This document shows positions 38,624-49,257 of a DNA stretch of 64,000 nucleotides, in pieces; the first letter of the stretch is position 1; the number at the start of each line of letters is the position of its first letter. The notes below the pieces were generated by a model. It saw nothing but the letters and a program-made list of their open reading frames with translations, searched no databases and was not told the origin of the DNA. Source of the stretch: Woronichinia naegeliana WA131 (GTDB lineage: Bacteria; Cyanobacteriota; Cyanobacteriia; Cyanobacteriales; Microcystaceae). The stretch covers positions 1,054,001-1,118,000 of the forward strand of contig CP073041.1 of the NCBI GenBank assembly GCA_025370055.1. Reading direction: 5' to 3'. Made by a program: the position numbers and the translations under genes.

Positions 38624-39853
38624 TTAGAGATTAAGTAATAAGAGATTGACCCTTTCCTGGGCGTGAATTTCAGTAACACCAACAGGAATAACTGCCAGGG
38701 CATTGGTCCCACGCAAATTAATTAAGTTAGCCGAACTGTGACTACCCGCCGCTACCTGAAAATCAAAATAACCAGAGGCATTAACTGTCACCGTTCCCCA
38801 GAGGTAGGTTTCCCGTTTACCATCACTTTTTAACGTCGTCAGCGATCGCCCTTGAATAAAGCTAGGATGCCAGCCGGTCGCTAATCCTGACAATTTTCGT
38901 AAGGCCGGTTGGACAAATCGCCAACAACAAACCAAGGCAGAAACGGGATTACCTGGAATGCCAAAATAGAGGCAACCATTGGGAAATTTAGCCACTGTTA
39001 AAGGTTTACCCGGTTTAATTGCGACCTGACGAATCAGCATTTCACCGCCCAATTCCTCTAAAAGCGATTCGATATAGTCGTAATCTCCAACGGAAACCCC
39101 ACCAGTGGAAAGTACCAGATCTGCTGCTTCAATCGCCTGCACCATTTTGGCTTTTAACATTTCTCGGCGATCGCTAACAATTCCCAACGCCAGGGGAACG
39201 GCTCCTTGCGCCTGTACAAAAGCGGTCAAGGCTGATTGATTAGAATCCACAATTTGCCCTATTTTTAGGGGTTGCCCTGGACTCACCAATTCATCCCCCG
39301 TCGAAAAAATAGCCACCTGGGGACGACGATAAACCATCACTTGCGTCACCTGAGTTGTGGCGAGAATTGCCATTTCTGCGGCCTGGATAGGGCTTCCTAC
39401 GGTTAAAACGGGTTCCCCTGTTTGGCAATAGTCTCCTCGACTCCGAACAAATGCCCCTTTTTTTTGAGGCGCAACCAGAATAATGACCTGTGCAGCTTGC
39501 GTTTTAGTTTGTTCCTGCATGACCACCGTATCTGCTCCCTCTGGCATCATGGCTCCGGTAAAAATGCGGGCAGCTTGACCTGGCTCTATCTTGTTTTGTG
39601 GTTGCCGACCGGCTGGAATTTCTTCGACAACGGTTAATCGGGTTGGGTTTTCAGGGTCTATCCCACTCACATCCGCAAATCGAACTGCATAGCCATCCAT
39701 AGCCGAGTTATCCCAATCGGGAAAATCCCAGGGACTGAGCACCTCTGTCGCTAAAATCCGATTCATTGCCTCTCCTAGCAGCAAGATTTCTGTCTCTGTA
39801 AGGGGTTCAACGTGATCAAGAATAAGTTTTTCTGCCTGGGCAACCGATCGCAT
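38624..39853 (-). CDS. moeA: Molybdopterin molybdenumtransferase MoeA
   Basis: 409 residues. Inserts molybdate into adenylylated molybdopterin, the last step of molybdenum cofactor synthesis. MoeA hallmarks: NSAMDGYAVR (about 49-58), GEPVLTVGSPI, FSTGDELV (about 190), STGGVSVGDYDY, and PGKPLTVAKF...FGIPGNPVSALV. Start 39853 (MRSVAQAEKLILDHV) is chosen because the 44 codons upstream run through the tRNA-Val gene. Converges with the oxidoreductase gene, stops 6 bases apart. Confidence 0.95.
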   Translation of the reverse strand: MRSVAQAEKLILDHVEPLTETEILLLGEAMNRILATEVLSPWDFPDWDNSAMDGYAVRFADVSGIDPENPTRLTVVEEIPAGRQPQNKIEPGQAARIFTGAMMPEGADTVVMQEQTKTQAAQVIILVAPQKKGAFVRSRGDYCQTGEPVLTVGSPIQAAEMAILATTQVTQVMVYRRPQVAIFSTGDELVSPGQPLKIGQIVDSNQSALTAFVQAQGAVPLALGIVSDRREMLKAKMVQAIEAADLVLSTGGVSVGDYDYIESLLEELGGEMLIRQVAIKPGKPLTVAKFPNGCLYFGIPGNPVSALVCCWRFVQPALRKLSGLATGWHPSFIQGRSLTTLKSDGKRETYLWGTVTVNASGYFDFQVAAGSHSSANLINLRGTNALAVIPVGVTEIHAQERVNLLLLNL

Positions 39854-39927
39854 AATATTAATGACAAAATAGGTCAAGAGGCCAAAATAGGAATACCGAC
39901 AAGAGTTAGAACAATGAGGTTCAAAAA

Positions 39928-40000
<73 letters not shown>

Positions 40001-40092
40001 TCAATTTCACTTTGCTATCATAACATAGACTAATTTACTTAAGCAAATTTTTTCTTGCTGTCTTTTTATTGGCTCCAACCTAATGGTGAATA

Positions 40093-40662
40093 ATGCCTTC
40101 TGGTCGAACTCATGATCGCATTACCTGGTATTTGACCCCTGCGATGGCAGGCTTCAGCTATCTGATCACTCATCAAGAACATTTGACCGTTTTGGCAACG
40201 GGGGCCTTTTTGTTTAGTGGCCTAATGTTTGGCCCTGATTTAGACATTCATTCTGTCCAGTACAAACGTTGGGGATGGTTGCGCTGGCTATGGCTCCCCT
40301 ACCGTAGGTTATTGCGTCATCGTTCTCTATTTTCTCATGGGCCAATTATTGGTACTTTTTTGCGAATTTGCTATCTGGCAATCGTCTTAATTTTGTTTCT
40401 AGCCCTGTTGGCCGCGATCGCCGTACTGTTCGGAAAAATCAAATTGCTGGAATTGCCAAGGCTTGCTCAAACAATTGGCCAATTAGGTCGGCGTTATCTC
40501 CCAGAAAGTTTGGCCCTACTCGTTGGCTTAGAACTCGGAGCCATGAGTCATATCTTCAGTGATCACCTCGGTTCAAGGCTTAAACGATTACAAGCTTCCC
40601 GAAAAAAGACTAAATCTTCCGGTAAAAATCCGAAGCGAGATCAACGTGGCAAAAGACAATAA
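40093..40662 (+). CDS. DUF2227 putative metal-binding membrane protein
   Basis: 189 residues. Begins MPSGRTHDRITWYLTPAMAG and has FGPDLDIHS, RHRSLFSHGPIIG and the His/Asp-rich SHIFSDHLG near the end; these His/Asp clusters define the family and suggest metal binding. Three to four hydrophobic helices, and a very basic C-terminal tail (RKKTKSSGKNPKRDQRGKRQ). Function unknown. Opposite strand to the tRNA. Confidence 0.8.
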   Translation: MPSGRTHDRITWYLTPAMAGFSYLITHQEHLTVLATGAFLFSGLMFGPDLDIHSVQYKRWGWLRWLWLPYRRLLRHRSLFSHGPIIGTFLRICYLAIVLILFLALLAAIAVLFGKIKLLELPRLAQTIGQLGRRYLPESLALLVGLELGAMSHIFSDHLGSRLKRLQASRKKTKSSGKNPKRDQRGKRQ

Positions 40663-40719
40663 AATAGCTATGTTGGTAGTGAGTAAATAATTAAATTAAT
40701 CTTGGCTGACCTAAGTTGA

Positions 40720-41256
40720 TTATTTAGAAAAATTTGACCCACCTTTAAAATCTCGCAAAAATAAGAGGGCGATCGCTTTTAGAATAATTTTCTTGAAGGT
40801 AATTGAATGTTCTTTTAACTGATCTTGCTCTTGTTTTAGACTAATTTCTAATGATTGCAATTGCTCGCGTTGGGTTTCTAACTCAATCCTTTGTCGCGTT
40901 AATTCTAGATTGGTAGCGGTGATTTCCTGTCTCCAAGTCTCAACTCGTTGCTTCTCCGTTTCTACCACTGCTGCGGACAATGGAGCCTCCGTTAAAGACT
41001 TGCGAAGGGTAGCGAAGATCCACTCATCTGCATTATTCAGAGATTGAATTTTTTGATGCTCGTCGATTTCTATAAAAACAAACATCGTGGTGTTCGGCTC
41101 GACAGAATAATCTAACTGGGCAGAAAAAGGCAGAAGCTCTGAACAACTCTCCCAGAGGTGATCCGATTTTTTACAAGCTAACAAATATAACTGCTGTTCA
41201 CTCAAGCAGGAATGGTTAATGATTTGAGCCAGATATAACATAACCAACTGAGTCAA
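40720..41256 (-). CDS. Unknown protein with C-terminal coiled coil
   Basis: 178 residues. Residues 1-95 are an unrecognised domain; 95-155 form a strong heptad coiled coil (ETEKQRVETWRQEITATNLELTRQRIELETQREQLQSLE). The end is short and basic. No neighbour shares its strand closely. Bases 41257-41567 to its left hold nothing I recognise apart from AT-rich sequence. Confidence 0.6.
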   Translation of the reverse strand: MTQLVMLYLAQIINHSCLSEQQLYLLACKKSDHLWESCSELLPFSAQLDYSVEPNTTMFVFIEIDEHQKIQSLNNADEWIFATLRKSLTEAPLSAAVVETEKQRVETWRQEITATNLELTRQRIELETQREQLQSLEISLKQEQDQLKEHSITFKKIILKAIALLFLRDFKGGSNFSK

Positions 41257-41567
41257 TAGAGGAAGCAGAGCAGGATAATCATTAGTTAGAATTTTTAGTT
41301 TTTTGCCAATACATTAACGCTCTTTAAGGGCGAATCATAAATGACGATTAATTCAACATAGACTAAAAACCATAACAGTCTTAAAAAGTTTGGAGCAATT
41401 GAGATTACTGAAAGCCTTACTCCCCAAAGATGAATCTATAATAAACAACTGGAGATTGCTGTCTATTATAGACTATTTTGAAAAATGACCCCTTACTCTC
41501 ATTGTTTTTTGACTTTTCTATCGTGATCCGAGTGAATCTACTAGGTTACAGTCAATTTGAAACAAGA

Positions 41568-41604
41568 GAGTAAAAGAAAGTAATTTTTGATCGGGGAAAT
41601 TACT
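41568..41604 (-). terminator. Probable terminator of valS
   Basis: 8-bp stem AGTAATTT/AAATTACT with a 10-base loop overlapping the valS stop codon, followed on the minus strand by a T-rich run (TTCTTTTACT). Confidence 0.5.
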
Positions 41605-44320
41605 GGAGTCGTTGCAATCGTTCTCGTAGAATTTCTGCTTGTTTTTGGGACTCTGCTAAAGCTGCCCTGGCTCCTTCAATTACCGCTTCAGGGGCTTTAT
41701 TGACAAAACCAGGGTTATTGAGACGACCTTCCAGAGATTTAGCCTCATTTTCGATTTTGCCCAGATTTTTAGCTAATTTTGCTTGTAGATTGGCGAGATC
41801 AACTAAGCCCGAAAGGGGAATAAGGACTTGAATTGTGCCTACCACTCCAGCAATACATTGCCGACTTTCCTGAGCAAGCTTTTCCGTAATGGTTAATGAC
41901 TCAATTTTAGCCAAATCCTGAAGATAAACTTGTCCAGATTCTAGCGTTATCCGTTCTGTCTCGCTTTCACTCTGAAAAATAACGGGGACTTTAATACCTG
42001 GCTTAATATCCGCTTCAGCCCTGAGATTACGAACGGTACGGATAGTTTCAAAGATTAGGGTAAAAGATTGCTCTAAGGATAAATTAATACAATCCTGGTT
42101 AACCGTCGGATAGGATTGCAAGGCTAAAAAATTATCGTTTTGCTGGGAGAGGGTCTGCCACAATTCCTCGGTGATATGGGGCATAAAGGGATGAAGCAGT
42201 TTGATAATATTTTCTAGTACCGCCGCTAGGGTTTGTTGAGCGACTAAACGCGAGGGGTCACTGCCATCTTTCCAAAGACGGGTTTTTACGAGTTCGATAT
42301 ACCAATCACAAAAATCGCCCCAAATAAATTCATAGAGTCCTTTGGCGGCTTCTCCTAAACCATAATTCTCGATATTTTCCCTAGTTTGAATAATGACCTG
42401 GTTAAGACGAGATAGGATCCAGCGATCGCACAATTCCAGTTGATTAAGATCAGTTTTGCCTAATTGTTCAGGAGTTTTACCCTCCAAATTCATCATCACA
42501 AAACGAGCCGCATTCCAAAGTTTATTGGCAAAATTACGGGACGCTTCCACCGATTCCGACTCATCGGTTACTCGATTATATTGCAGACTAATATCCTGAC
42601 CTGCTCCAGCCACTTCTCGAATTAAGGTATAACGCAGGGCATCGGTTCCATATTTATTAATCAGCAGTAACGGATCAATGCCATTGTTGGCGGATTTAGA
42701 CATTTTTTTGCCATTTTCATCCCGCACTAGGCCATGAATATAAACATCCTTAAAGGGCATTTCTCCCGTAAAATGACCCGCCATCATCGTCATTCGCGCC
42801 ACCCAGAAGAAAATAATGTCAAAACCCGTTACTAAGGTCGTTGTCGGATAATAGGTTTCTAAATCTTTAGTATTTTCAGGCCAGCCCATCGTTGAAAAAG
42901 GCCAAAGTCCTGACGAAAACCAGGTATCTAAGACATCGGCATCTTGCTCTAGTTTTACCTCATCACCATATTGGGCTTTTGCTTGATTCCAGGCTTCTTC
43001 TTCACTATGGGCGACGATAAAAGGAGTATGATCCGTTACTTTACCGTTAGTTTCGCTGACGACATACCAAGCCGGAATTTGATGACCCCACCACAGTTGT
43101 CGAGAAATACACCAATCCTTAAGTTTAACTAACCAATCTCGATAAACTTTACCCCAACGTTCAGGCACAAAACGAGGAGAATTTTCCTGATCTAAACAAG
43201 CTAAAGCTTTACTGGCTAAGGGTTCAATCTTGACAAACCATTGGGTTGATAATAACGGTTCAACAGGAACTTTACCGCGATCGCTGTAGGGAACCGTATG
43301 TTTATAGTCTTCAATTTTAACGAGAAAACCCTGTTCCTTGAGGGCATTGACAACATTTTTTCGCGCCACAAAACGATCTTGACCGACAAAACTACCGCCA
43401 TTCTCATTAATGGTTCCGTCTTTATTCATCACATTGATAAATTCCAAATTGTGACGTTTCCCCATCTCAAAATCATTGGGATCATGGGCGGGGGTTACTT
43501 TCACGCAACCTGTGCCAAATTCAGGATCAACTAATTCATCAGCAAAAATGGGAATTTCCCGACCGACTAAGGGCAATTTAATCGTTTTACCAATTAAATG
43601 TTGATAACGGGCATCATTGGGATTAACCGCAACCCCTGTGTCTCCTAACATAGTTTCGGGACGGGTTGTTGCAACGACTAATGAGTCACTGCGATCGCTT
43701 AAAGGATAACGAAAATACCACAAATGACCATCAACTTCAGTATTTTCAACTTCTAAATCTGATACCGCCGATTGGGATTCTGGACACCAATTGACTAAAT
43801 AATTACCGCGATAAATTAAGCCCTCTTCATAGAGTTTAATAAAAGCCGTTTTAACCGCTTGGGATAATCCTTCATCCATCGTAAAACGTTCCCGTGACCA
43901 ATCCACAGAAACCCCTAACCGCCGCAGTTGATTAACAATCGTTCCCCCTGATTCGGCTTTCCATTGCCAAGCTTTTTCTAAGAATTTTTCTCGCCCTAGA
44001 TCATCCTTATTTTTACCTTCGGCCTTGAGTTGTTTTTCTAAAATAGTTTGTACCGCAATACTGGCATGATCCGTACCAGGCAACCAGAGGGTATTATCCC
44101 CTTTCATGCGATGATAACGAACCAAAGTATCAATTAAAGCACTTTCAAAGGCGTGGCCCATGTGCAGACTGCCCGTAACATTCGGCGGTGGAATGACCAC
44201 ACAAAACGGTTCTCCCCCCTGCTCTGGATTCGCTTTAAAAACTTGCTGGGTTTCCCAGGCTGTTTGCCACTTAGCTTCGGCGATCGCGGGTTCGTATTGA
44301 GTGGAGAGGGGTTCAGTCAT
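41600..44320 (-). CDS. valS: Valine--tRNA ligase
   Basis: 906 residues, class I synthetase; charges tRNA-Val in the cytosol. [14 protein letters not shown] (HIGH motif, about 43-56), the editing CP1 domain with [32 protein letters not shown] in [13 protein letters not shown] (about 540), an anticodon-binding domain and the C-terminal coiled-coil arm ([25 protein letters not shown]). Complete and of normal length. Its first 40 bases and upstream leader are duplicated at 47846-47933. Confidence 0.96.
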   Translation of the reverse strand: MTEPLSTQYEPAIAEAKWQTAWETQQVFKANPEQGGEPFCVVIPPPNVTGSLHMGHAFESALIDTLVRYHRMKGDNTLWLPGTDHASIAVQTILEKQLKAEGKNKDDLGREKFLEKAWQWKAESGGTIVNQLRRLGVSVDWSRERFTMDEGLSQAVKTAFIKLYEEGLIYRGNYLVNWCPESQSAVSDLEVENTEVDGHLWYFRYPLSDRSDSLVVATTRPETMLGDTGVAVNPNDARYQHLIGKTIKLPLVGREIPIFADELVDPEFGTGCVKVTPAHDPNDFEMGKRHNLEFINVMNKDGTINENGGSFVGQDRFVARKNVVNALKEQGFLVKIEDYKHTVPYSDRGKVPVEPLLSTQWFVKIEPLASKALACLDQENSPRFVPERWGKVYRDWLVKLKDWCISRQLWWGHQIPAWYVVSETNGKVTDHTPFIVAHSEEEAWNQAKAQYGDEVKLEQDADVLDTWFSSGLWPFSTMGWPENTKDLETYYPTTTLVTGFDIIFFWVARMTMMAGHFTGEMPFKDVYIHGLVRDENGKKMSKSANNGIDPLLLINKYGTDALRYTLIREVAGAGQDISLQYNRVTDESESVEASRNFANKLWNAARFVMMNLEGKTPEQLGKTDLNQLELCDRWILSRLNQVIIQTRENIENYGLGEAAKGLYEFIWGDFCDWYIELVKTRLWKDGSDPSRLVAQQTLAAVLENIIKLLHPFMPHITEELWQTLSQQNDNFLALQSYPTVNQDCINLSLEQSFTLIFETIRTVRNLRAEADIKPGIKVPVIFQSESETERITLESGQVYLQDLAKIESLTITEKLAQESRQCIAGVVGTIQVLIPLSGLVDLANLQAKLAKNLGKIENEAKSLEGRLNNPGFVNKAPEAVIEGARAALAESQKQAEILRERLQRLQ

Positions 44321-44368
44321 CAGTTTGGAGGGAGAAAATAACTTTTTGATTATGCCACAGTTGCGAGA
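44280..44368. repeat. Direct repeat, valS 5' end (original)
   Basis: About 88 bases covering valS codons 1-14 and its leader (TCAGTCATCAGTTTGGAGGG and flanks) recur at 47846-47933 with roughly 90% identity, same orientation, on the other side of the restriction-modification gene. Confidence 0.8.
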
Positions 44369-44454
44369 AAGGTGTATAAGAATAAGAGCATTAAGAAAAA
44401 TTTCCTCTAAAATTGCGATCGCCGTTCTTAGATAAAAAAGATAACTTAAAAACT

Positions 44455-47400
44455 ATGGCTACTCCTCATCGGTCATCTCGAAATTTATCTGATCCTTTAC
44501 GCCAATGGCTTAATCTTAATTGGGAAAGACCTGAACGCTCCTATAATCCTGATGTTCGAGATTTTCTAGCAGATTTATTGGATTATCCCAAAGAGCAAGT
44601 CATTACAGAGGATGCAACAGCAGGTGGTTATCCTGATATTAAGTTATTGACTGATGAAAAAATTGCTTGGGTAGTAGGTGATTTAAAAAAAGATGATGCC
44701 GAGCTAACAACTTTAAAAGGCAGAAATAACCTTTGGCAGCAAAAAAGAAAATATGTCGAAGGGTTAACTCGTTATGTTTTGTTTTTAACCCCTCATTATT
44801 TATGGATTGTTTTACCCACAGGTGAAGCCCTTGAAGATTTTGAAGAACCTTTGAATTTATCAGGAATTACCCTGGCAAATTTAAAATTAAAACTTAAATT
44901 TTTATCCCATGAGCAAGCAAATCACCTCAATCAATGGGCAACTTTTATAGAAGGCGAGTTTCCTTATATTTATTTAAAGCTAGATGACCCCCTTATCCTT
45001 AATCAATTACAAAGAGATTTACAAAATAGCTTTGCAGAGTTAAATGAAGCGGCAGAGAAAGCCATTCAAAAATTACTATCACAATATGAAGACTATGAAA
45101 GACAAAAACAGGAAATTAATCGTAATCTAGTTGATACGGGAGAAGCTAAAAATCGTGCCTTAATGCGACTAGGTAATAAGTATAATTTTGAACGTTTTTT
45201 GTTTAACGAAATTCTTCCCCAATTTGAAGATCAGTATGGTAGAGAAGTTACGGCTCAATCCAATAAACAGGCTCAAGAACGGATTCGGGAAGCTTTTATT
45301 TCTGATTCTGTTGCTGTTCTAATTGCACGTGTTTTGTTTCTACGATTATTAGAGGATTTAGGGTTAGGTAAAAAAAGACGGTTATCGAATGGGGGCCCAA
45401 AGGATTGGGCGGCCTTTGTAGATCATTTAACAGGGGATGCTCGTGCGTTGGTTCAGTTAATTAGTGAAGATGTAGGACGACTTTATCAAGACCCTTTTGA
45501 ACAAAATTTATTCGATTGGATTTATCGAGCTAATGGAATGTTAGATGAGGCTCTACAGCGTCTCATTTTAAGGTTTAATGCCTATAATTTTTCAGGTTTA
45601 TCAGAGGAAATATTAGGAGATATTTATCAGTCATTCTTACCAACTGCTAAACGTAAACGACTGGGGGAATTTTATACTCCTGCGTCCATTGTAGATTGGT
45701 TACTTGATCAAACGATTTTTAGTCATGAACCTGATAAGATTTTAGACCCTGCCTGTGGGAGTGGCTCATTTTTAGTTCGTTATGTTCATCGAGTGTTAGA
45801 TGATGCAAAAAAAAGAGGATTAGAACCGAATGATATTTTTAAGGAATTGCAAGATAACGTTTGGGGATTTGACTTAAATCCTTTTGCCGCTTTTATTAGT
45901 CATTTCCAATTAACCTGGGCATTGCTAAGGTATAAACAACAAACTACGCCACCGATTATTCATATTTATAATCTTAATAGTGTGCTTAAAGATGCGGATT
46001 TAGTGTCTTTGTTGGGTGAGCAATATCTATCCCCTGGTTCGGTGGAACGAGATAGTGCAAAATGGAAATATATTGTTGGTAATCCTCCCTATATTCGCGC
46101 TGAACGGGTTAAATATAGTGATGAAATGCGTGGTCTATGGCAACAGATTTGGGGACAAAATGCGGATACAGGGCTAGTTTTTCTCTATCGTGCTTTAACG
46201 GAATCTTTAGAAGAAGGTGGATTTCTGGGCATGGTTGTTAGTGGTGGCTATGCAAATTCGGAGGCGGCGGCAAAGGTTTGGAAATTGCTTTATCCTAATC
46301 GGGGTGCGGCTTTAAGGAAATTAGTTTGGTTAGAATTCACTGATAAGCCTATTTGGGATGTGGCTCGCGTTCCTTTAATACTGGTAATTGAAAGAGTTTC
46401 AGCAAAAGAAAATGATAAAATTGAACTTTATGTTCCTTCCACTTGGCCAACTAAAGAAAAACCGATCAAAATTAAATATAAAGACTTTTTTGACACCAAG
46501 GTAAGTCCAAGAGTTACGGCCATTGATCCTAGTAATACTAATGAAGGACGTTGGGGAGATTATCTTTTACCCCTGCTAAATCCGAATGATATTTCTATTT
46601 TAAAGAAACTTTATCCTAATGGGAATAATGGCAGTAGCAACACCATTGTTCCGTTGAAAGAAGCCGTCGCTCAACAAGTAAGCCGTAATAATCGTCCTTT
46701 TTGGTTTACTTATGGAATTCAACGCGGTGGCGCAGATGTTACTCCAGAACGAACAAGTGAAAATTCAATTCAAGTTATTGCTGGACGTGGCTTATCTATT
46801 AGTTGGTACGGAGAGCCTGCGGGATGGGTTGATTTAGATATGATTAGAGAACGTCCCAACGGAAAGTTAAGTTTATGGGCAGAGCAAAGACCGTCTTTAT
46901 TTTTAGCCGTAACTAATATCGGTTCCGCACCTCTCGCTACATTAGTTGATACTCCATCTATTGCTGCCCTTGACACTCTTATTATTGCTTTACCGAAAGA
47001 AGATAATTCAGTTTCGATTAAAGCAGTTGCTAGTTATCTTAATAGCAAATTAGTTCGATTTTATTGGGCTGTACGTTTAAGAAGTGGTGTTATTCAAGGA
47101 TATTATGCCCATATTTATCCCCGAACTTTAGAAGCTTTGCCCTGGGTTAAAAACCTTGATCCTAACCTTGAACAACAATTAACTAATAACTATAATGAAC
47201 TAGCCCGATTAGCCGTGATCGCCAAAAACAATCCCGAAGAATGGTTGTTATCAGAAGTAGAAAATCGGATTCAAGAAAAACGTTATAAATTATCGGAGCG
47301 ACATTTAGGATTAACTTTTATTAACTGGGGTTCTGATAATGTTACCGTTGCCGAATTAAGTCTAGATCATCAATTTATTCGCTCTGGTTTATTCTGGTTT

Positions 47401-47763
47401 GAGTTAGTCAATGAAGATTTAGCAGAATTAGTGTTCAAATTACTAACTCTTAACTTGGAAGATGATAGTAAGGTTTCAAAGGGAACTATTCAAAAATTAT
47501 TAATTCCCCAAGATTATCGGTCGCTTATGCAAGAGTATCGTCAACGCTTAGTCAGTTTTCAACAGGTAGAATTAGACTTTTTTGCGGTTTTAGCCAAAAT
47601 TGATGAAGCCGTCTATACAATGTTTGACTTAACAGCAGAAGAAAAAGCTCATATTGAACAACGCTTAGGCAGTTTCCCCTTAAATCAACTACAACCCCGC
47701 TATCCCTGGCAAACCGTTAAACCTCGACCTATCAAAGCCTATACCGAGGATAGATTTGCGTAA
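44455..47763 (+). CDS. Type IIG-like restriction-modification enzyme (nuclease-methyltransferase fusion)
   Basis: 1102 residues in one polypeptide. The N-terminal part has D(60)...G-D(75)-L-K(77) in GGYPDIKL...VVGDLKKDD, a PD-(D/E)XK-like nuclease; a helical linker; then the N6-adenine methyltransferase with DPACGSGSFL (motif I, about 430) and GNPPYIRAE (motif IV, about 542); and a C-terminal target-recognition region (Eco57I/MmeI style). Such enzymes cut and methylate with a single protein. No separate S or R subunit nearby. ATG 44455 is preferred over a TTG 14 codons upstream in a HIP1 site. Lower GC than valS. Flanked by a direct repeat of the valS 5' end, so probably inserted. Confidence 0.85.
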   Translation: MATPHRSSRNLSDPLRQWLNLNWERPERSYNPDVRDFLADLLDYPKEQVITEDATAGGYPDIKLLTDEKIAWVVGDLKKDDAELTTLKGRNNLWQQKRKYVEGLTRYVLFLTPHYLWIVLPTGEALEDFEEPLNLSGITLANLKLKLKFLSHEQANHLNQWATFIEGEFPYIYLKLDDPLILNQLQRDLQNSFAELNEAAEKAIQKLLSQYEDYERQKQEINRNLVDTGEAKNRALMRLGNKYNFERFLFNEILPQFEDQYGREVTAQSNKQAQERIREAFISDSVAVLIARVLFLRLLEDLGLGKKRRLSNGGPKDWAAFVDHLTGDARALVQLISEDVGRLYQDPFEQNLFDWIYRANGMLDEALQRLILRFNAYNFSGLSEEILGDIYQSFLPTAKRKRLGEFYTPASIVDWLLDQTIFSHEPDKILDPACGSGSFLVRYVHRVLDDAKKRGLEPNDIFKELQDNVWGFDLNPFAAFISHFQLTWALLRYKQQTTPPIIHIYNLNSVLKDADLVSLLGEQYLSPGSVERDSAKWKYIVGNPPYIRAERVKYSDEMRGLWQQIWGQNADTGLVFLYRALTESLEEGGFLGMVVSGGYANSEAAAKVWKLLYPNRGAALRKLVWLEFTDKPIWDVARVPLILVIERVSAKENDKIELYVPSTWPTKEKPIKIKYKDFFDTKVSPRVTAIDPSNTNEGRWGDYLLPLLNPNDISILKKLYPNGNNGSSNTIVPLKEAVAQQVSRNNRPFWFTYGIQRGGADVTPERTSENSIQVIAGRGLSISWYGEPAGWVDLDMIRERPNGKLSLWAEQRPSLFLAVTNIGSAPLATLVDTPSIAALDTLIIALPKEDNSVSIKAVASYLNSKLVRFYWAVRLRSGVIQGYYAHIYPRTLEALPWVKNLDPNLEQQLTNNYNELARLAVIAKNNPEEWLLSEVENRIQEKRYKLSERHLGLTFINWGSDNVTVAELSLDHQFIRSGLFWFELVNEDLAELVFKLLTLNLEDDSKVSKGTIQKLLIPQDYRSLMQEYRQRLVSFQQVELDFFAVLAKIDEAVYTMFDLTAEEKAHIEQRLGSFPLNQLQPRYPWQTVKPRPIKAYTEDRFA

Positions 47764-47845
47764 TTTTATTGTAAAGCGATCGCCCTCTTACCAACCCAAA
47801 AATAACAGTTTGTATCCCTCAACAAAAGCTTATCTGATATTGCAG

Positions 47846-47933
47846 CGATCGCGGGGTCGTATTGAGTAGAGAGAGCTTCAGTCATCAGTTTGGAGGGAGA
47901 AAATAACTTTTTTATTGTGCCATAAATTGCGAG
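47846..47933. repeat. Direct repeat, copied valS 5' end
   Basis: Reads on the minus strand as a valS-like start (MTEALSTQYDPAIAA) that then runs into unrelated sequence. It includes the valS leader TTTGGAGGGAGAAAATAACTT region. Partner of 44280-44368. Confidence 0.8.
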
Positions 47934-47979
47934 GTTATATTTAAGTAGACGTTATATTTAGATATTGTAGAATTTAAAG

Positions 47980-48645
47980 CTAATTAAACAATGGCAAGAT
48001 AAAGGCTAAAATAATTCCACCAATCACTATGAATTCTATGATTTTCAAGAGTTTACTCAGCCGATTAACCCGAATATCTTTCAACCAATTAGATAGCTTA
48101 TCTTCACTGCTTTTTTGGGTACTAAACATGGAAATTAACAGAGAAAATCCCCCTATTTTTGCCCCTAATAATAAATGGAATGCTACGCTTATTAACACAC
48201 AAAACCATGCTGTTAAATGAGCGATATACCAGGGGTGAAAAAGTTCTCCCGCAGGAAGCCATTCTTCTTCCATCATGCGTCCTGTTATAATGGCAAAGGT
48301 TATAGAAAACAAGATTAATGTGTTAGAGATACGATGGAGTGATACCCACCAAATCGGTTTACCAATTTCCGTTAAATGCCTCAAAGACTGCTCTTGTACT
48401 AAGCGGCGATAGCCAATACGAAAACTGTATAGAGCAAAGACTGGCAGTATTAATAAGAAGGTCAGAGCAATGGTTCCATGAATATCTTGAATAGCGTCTA
48501 ATCTGGGTAAATTAAGACTTCCCCAGCGTTTGTCATAGGTGTTGTAAACCCCAAAACCCGAAATAAGAGCCGATAAAGTGAGTATGGCGATCGCAGCGTG
48601 TAATATTCTTAATAAAATGGGTTGGTAGGGAGTGGCAGGCGACAT
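47980..48645 (-). CDS. Cytochrome b561-like membrane protein
   Basis: 221 residues, four to five membrane helices (about 13-32, 55-75, 101-122, 138-158, 195-215). Candidate haem-ligand His: LRILHAAIA, DIHGTIAL, SLHRISN, AHLTAW and AFHLLLG; the spacing fits a di-haem cytochrome b561/Ni-Fe hydrogenase b-type fold. Electron partner unknown. Start 48645 (MSPATPYQPILLRILH) is preferred to one 17 codons upstream. Confidence 0.75.
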   Translation of the reverse strand: MSPATPYQPILLRILHAAIAILTLSALISGFGVYNTYDKRWGSLNLPRLDAIQDIHGTIALTFLLILPVFALYSFRIGYRRLVQEQSLRHLTEIGKPIWWVSLHRISNTLILFSITFAIITGRMMEEEWLPAGELFHPWYIAHLTAWFCVLISVAFHLLLGAKIGGFSLLISMFSTQKSSEDKLSNWLKDIRVNRLSKLLKIIEFIVIGGIILAFILPLFN

Positions 48646-48784
48646 CTGATTGAAGTTGATACTAAGACAATAATGGCTCAAGTGTAGCAGAATCAAGATT
48701 ACAAGTGGGCGATCTCCGTTACGATTTATAGGCTTCCATCTAATTGCTCAATAGTTGATTGATTTAGTTCCGATAGCCTAATCT

Positions 48785-49234
48785 GGCACTGGTATCGTCT
48801 GAGTAAATCCGCAAAAATTTATAGTGTAAGGCTTGGAGAAAACGAAAAAATAATTAAAGACTAGACACAACTCCATTCTTGTTATACTATTATTATTGTC
48901 ATAATATCAAAGGTAAGAGAAAAGGAAAACCATGTCAACATTGAACAAAATTCTACCTGTAAATAATTCGTTGATAGCTTATCCTTGGTCACGGCATGGT
49001 AAGACTTCCGCCATTGGATCAGAAGATATCATCAACGAAAAATTTACAGCAAGATATTTTCTGGAGGGTTCATAACTTTGTTCGCAGACATTTTACTATC
49101 AAAAAAGTCCTTGCTGTAGTTCTCGGTATCATTCAAAAAGGGTTAACGTGGGAGGAGTTACTTCAACTTCGTGTGTTTTGTTGAACCCCTCTAACTGTAA
49201 GTCTTTTTGTCTCCAGCTAGGCGACACCACTGCC
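48785..49234 (+). mobile_element. IS-G deletion derivative (IS1-like)
   Basis: Left part 48785-48950 matches the left end and leader of IS-G (4420-4580), right part 49055-49170 matches its 3' coding end (DIFW-VHNFVR-HFT). Ends GGCACTGGTATCGTCTGAG and, inverted, GGCAGTGGTGTCGCCTAGC. The internal 100 bases (48952-49050) are unrelated and start with a 17-mer, TCTACCTGTAAATAATT, that also lies at 52162-52178. No transposase left. Confidence 0.7.
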
Positions 49235-49257
49235 CATTATTTTACAAGCTATAACCG

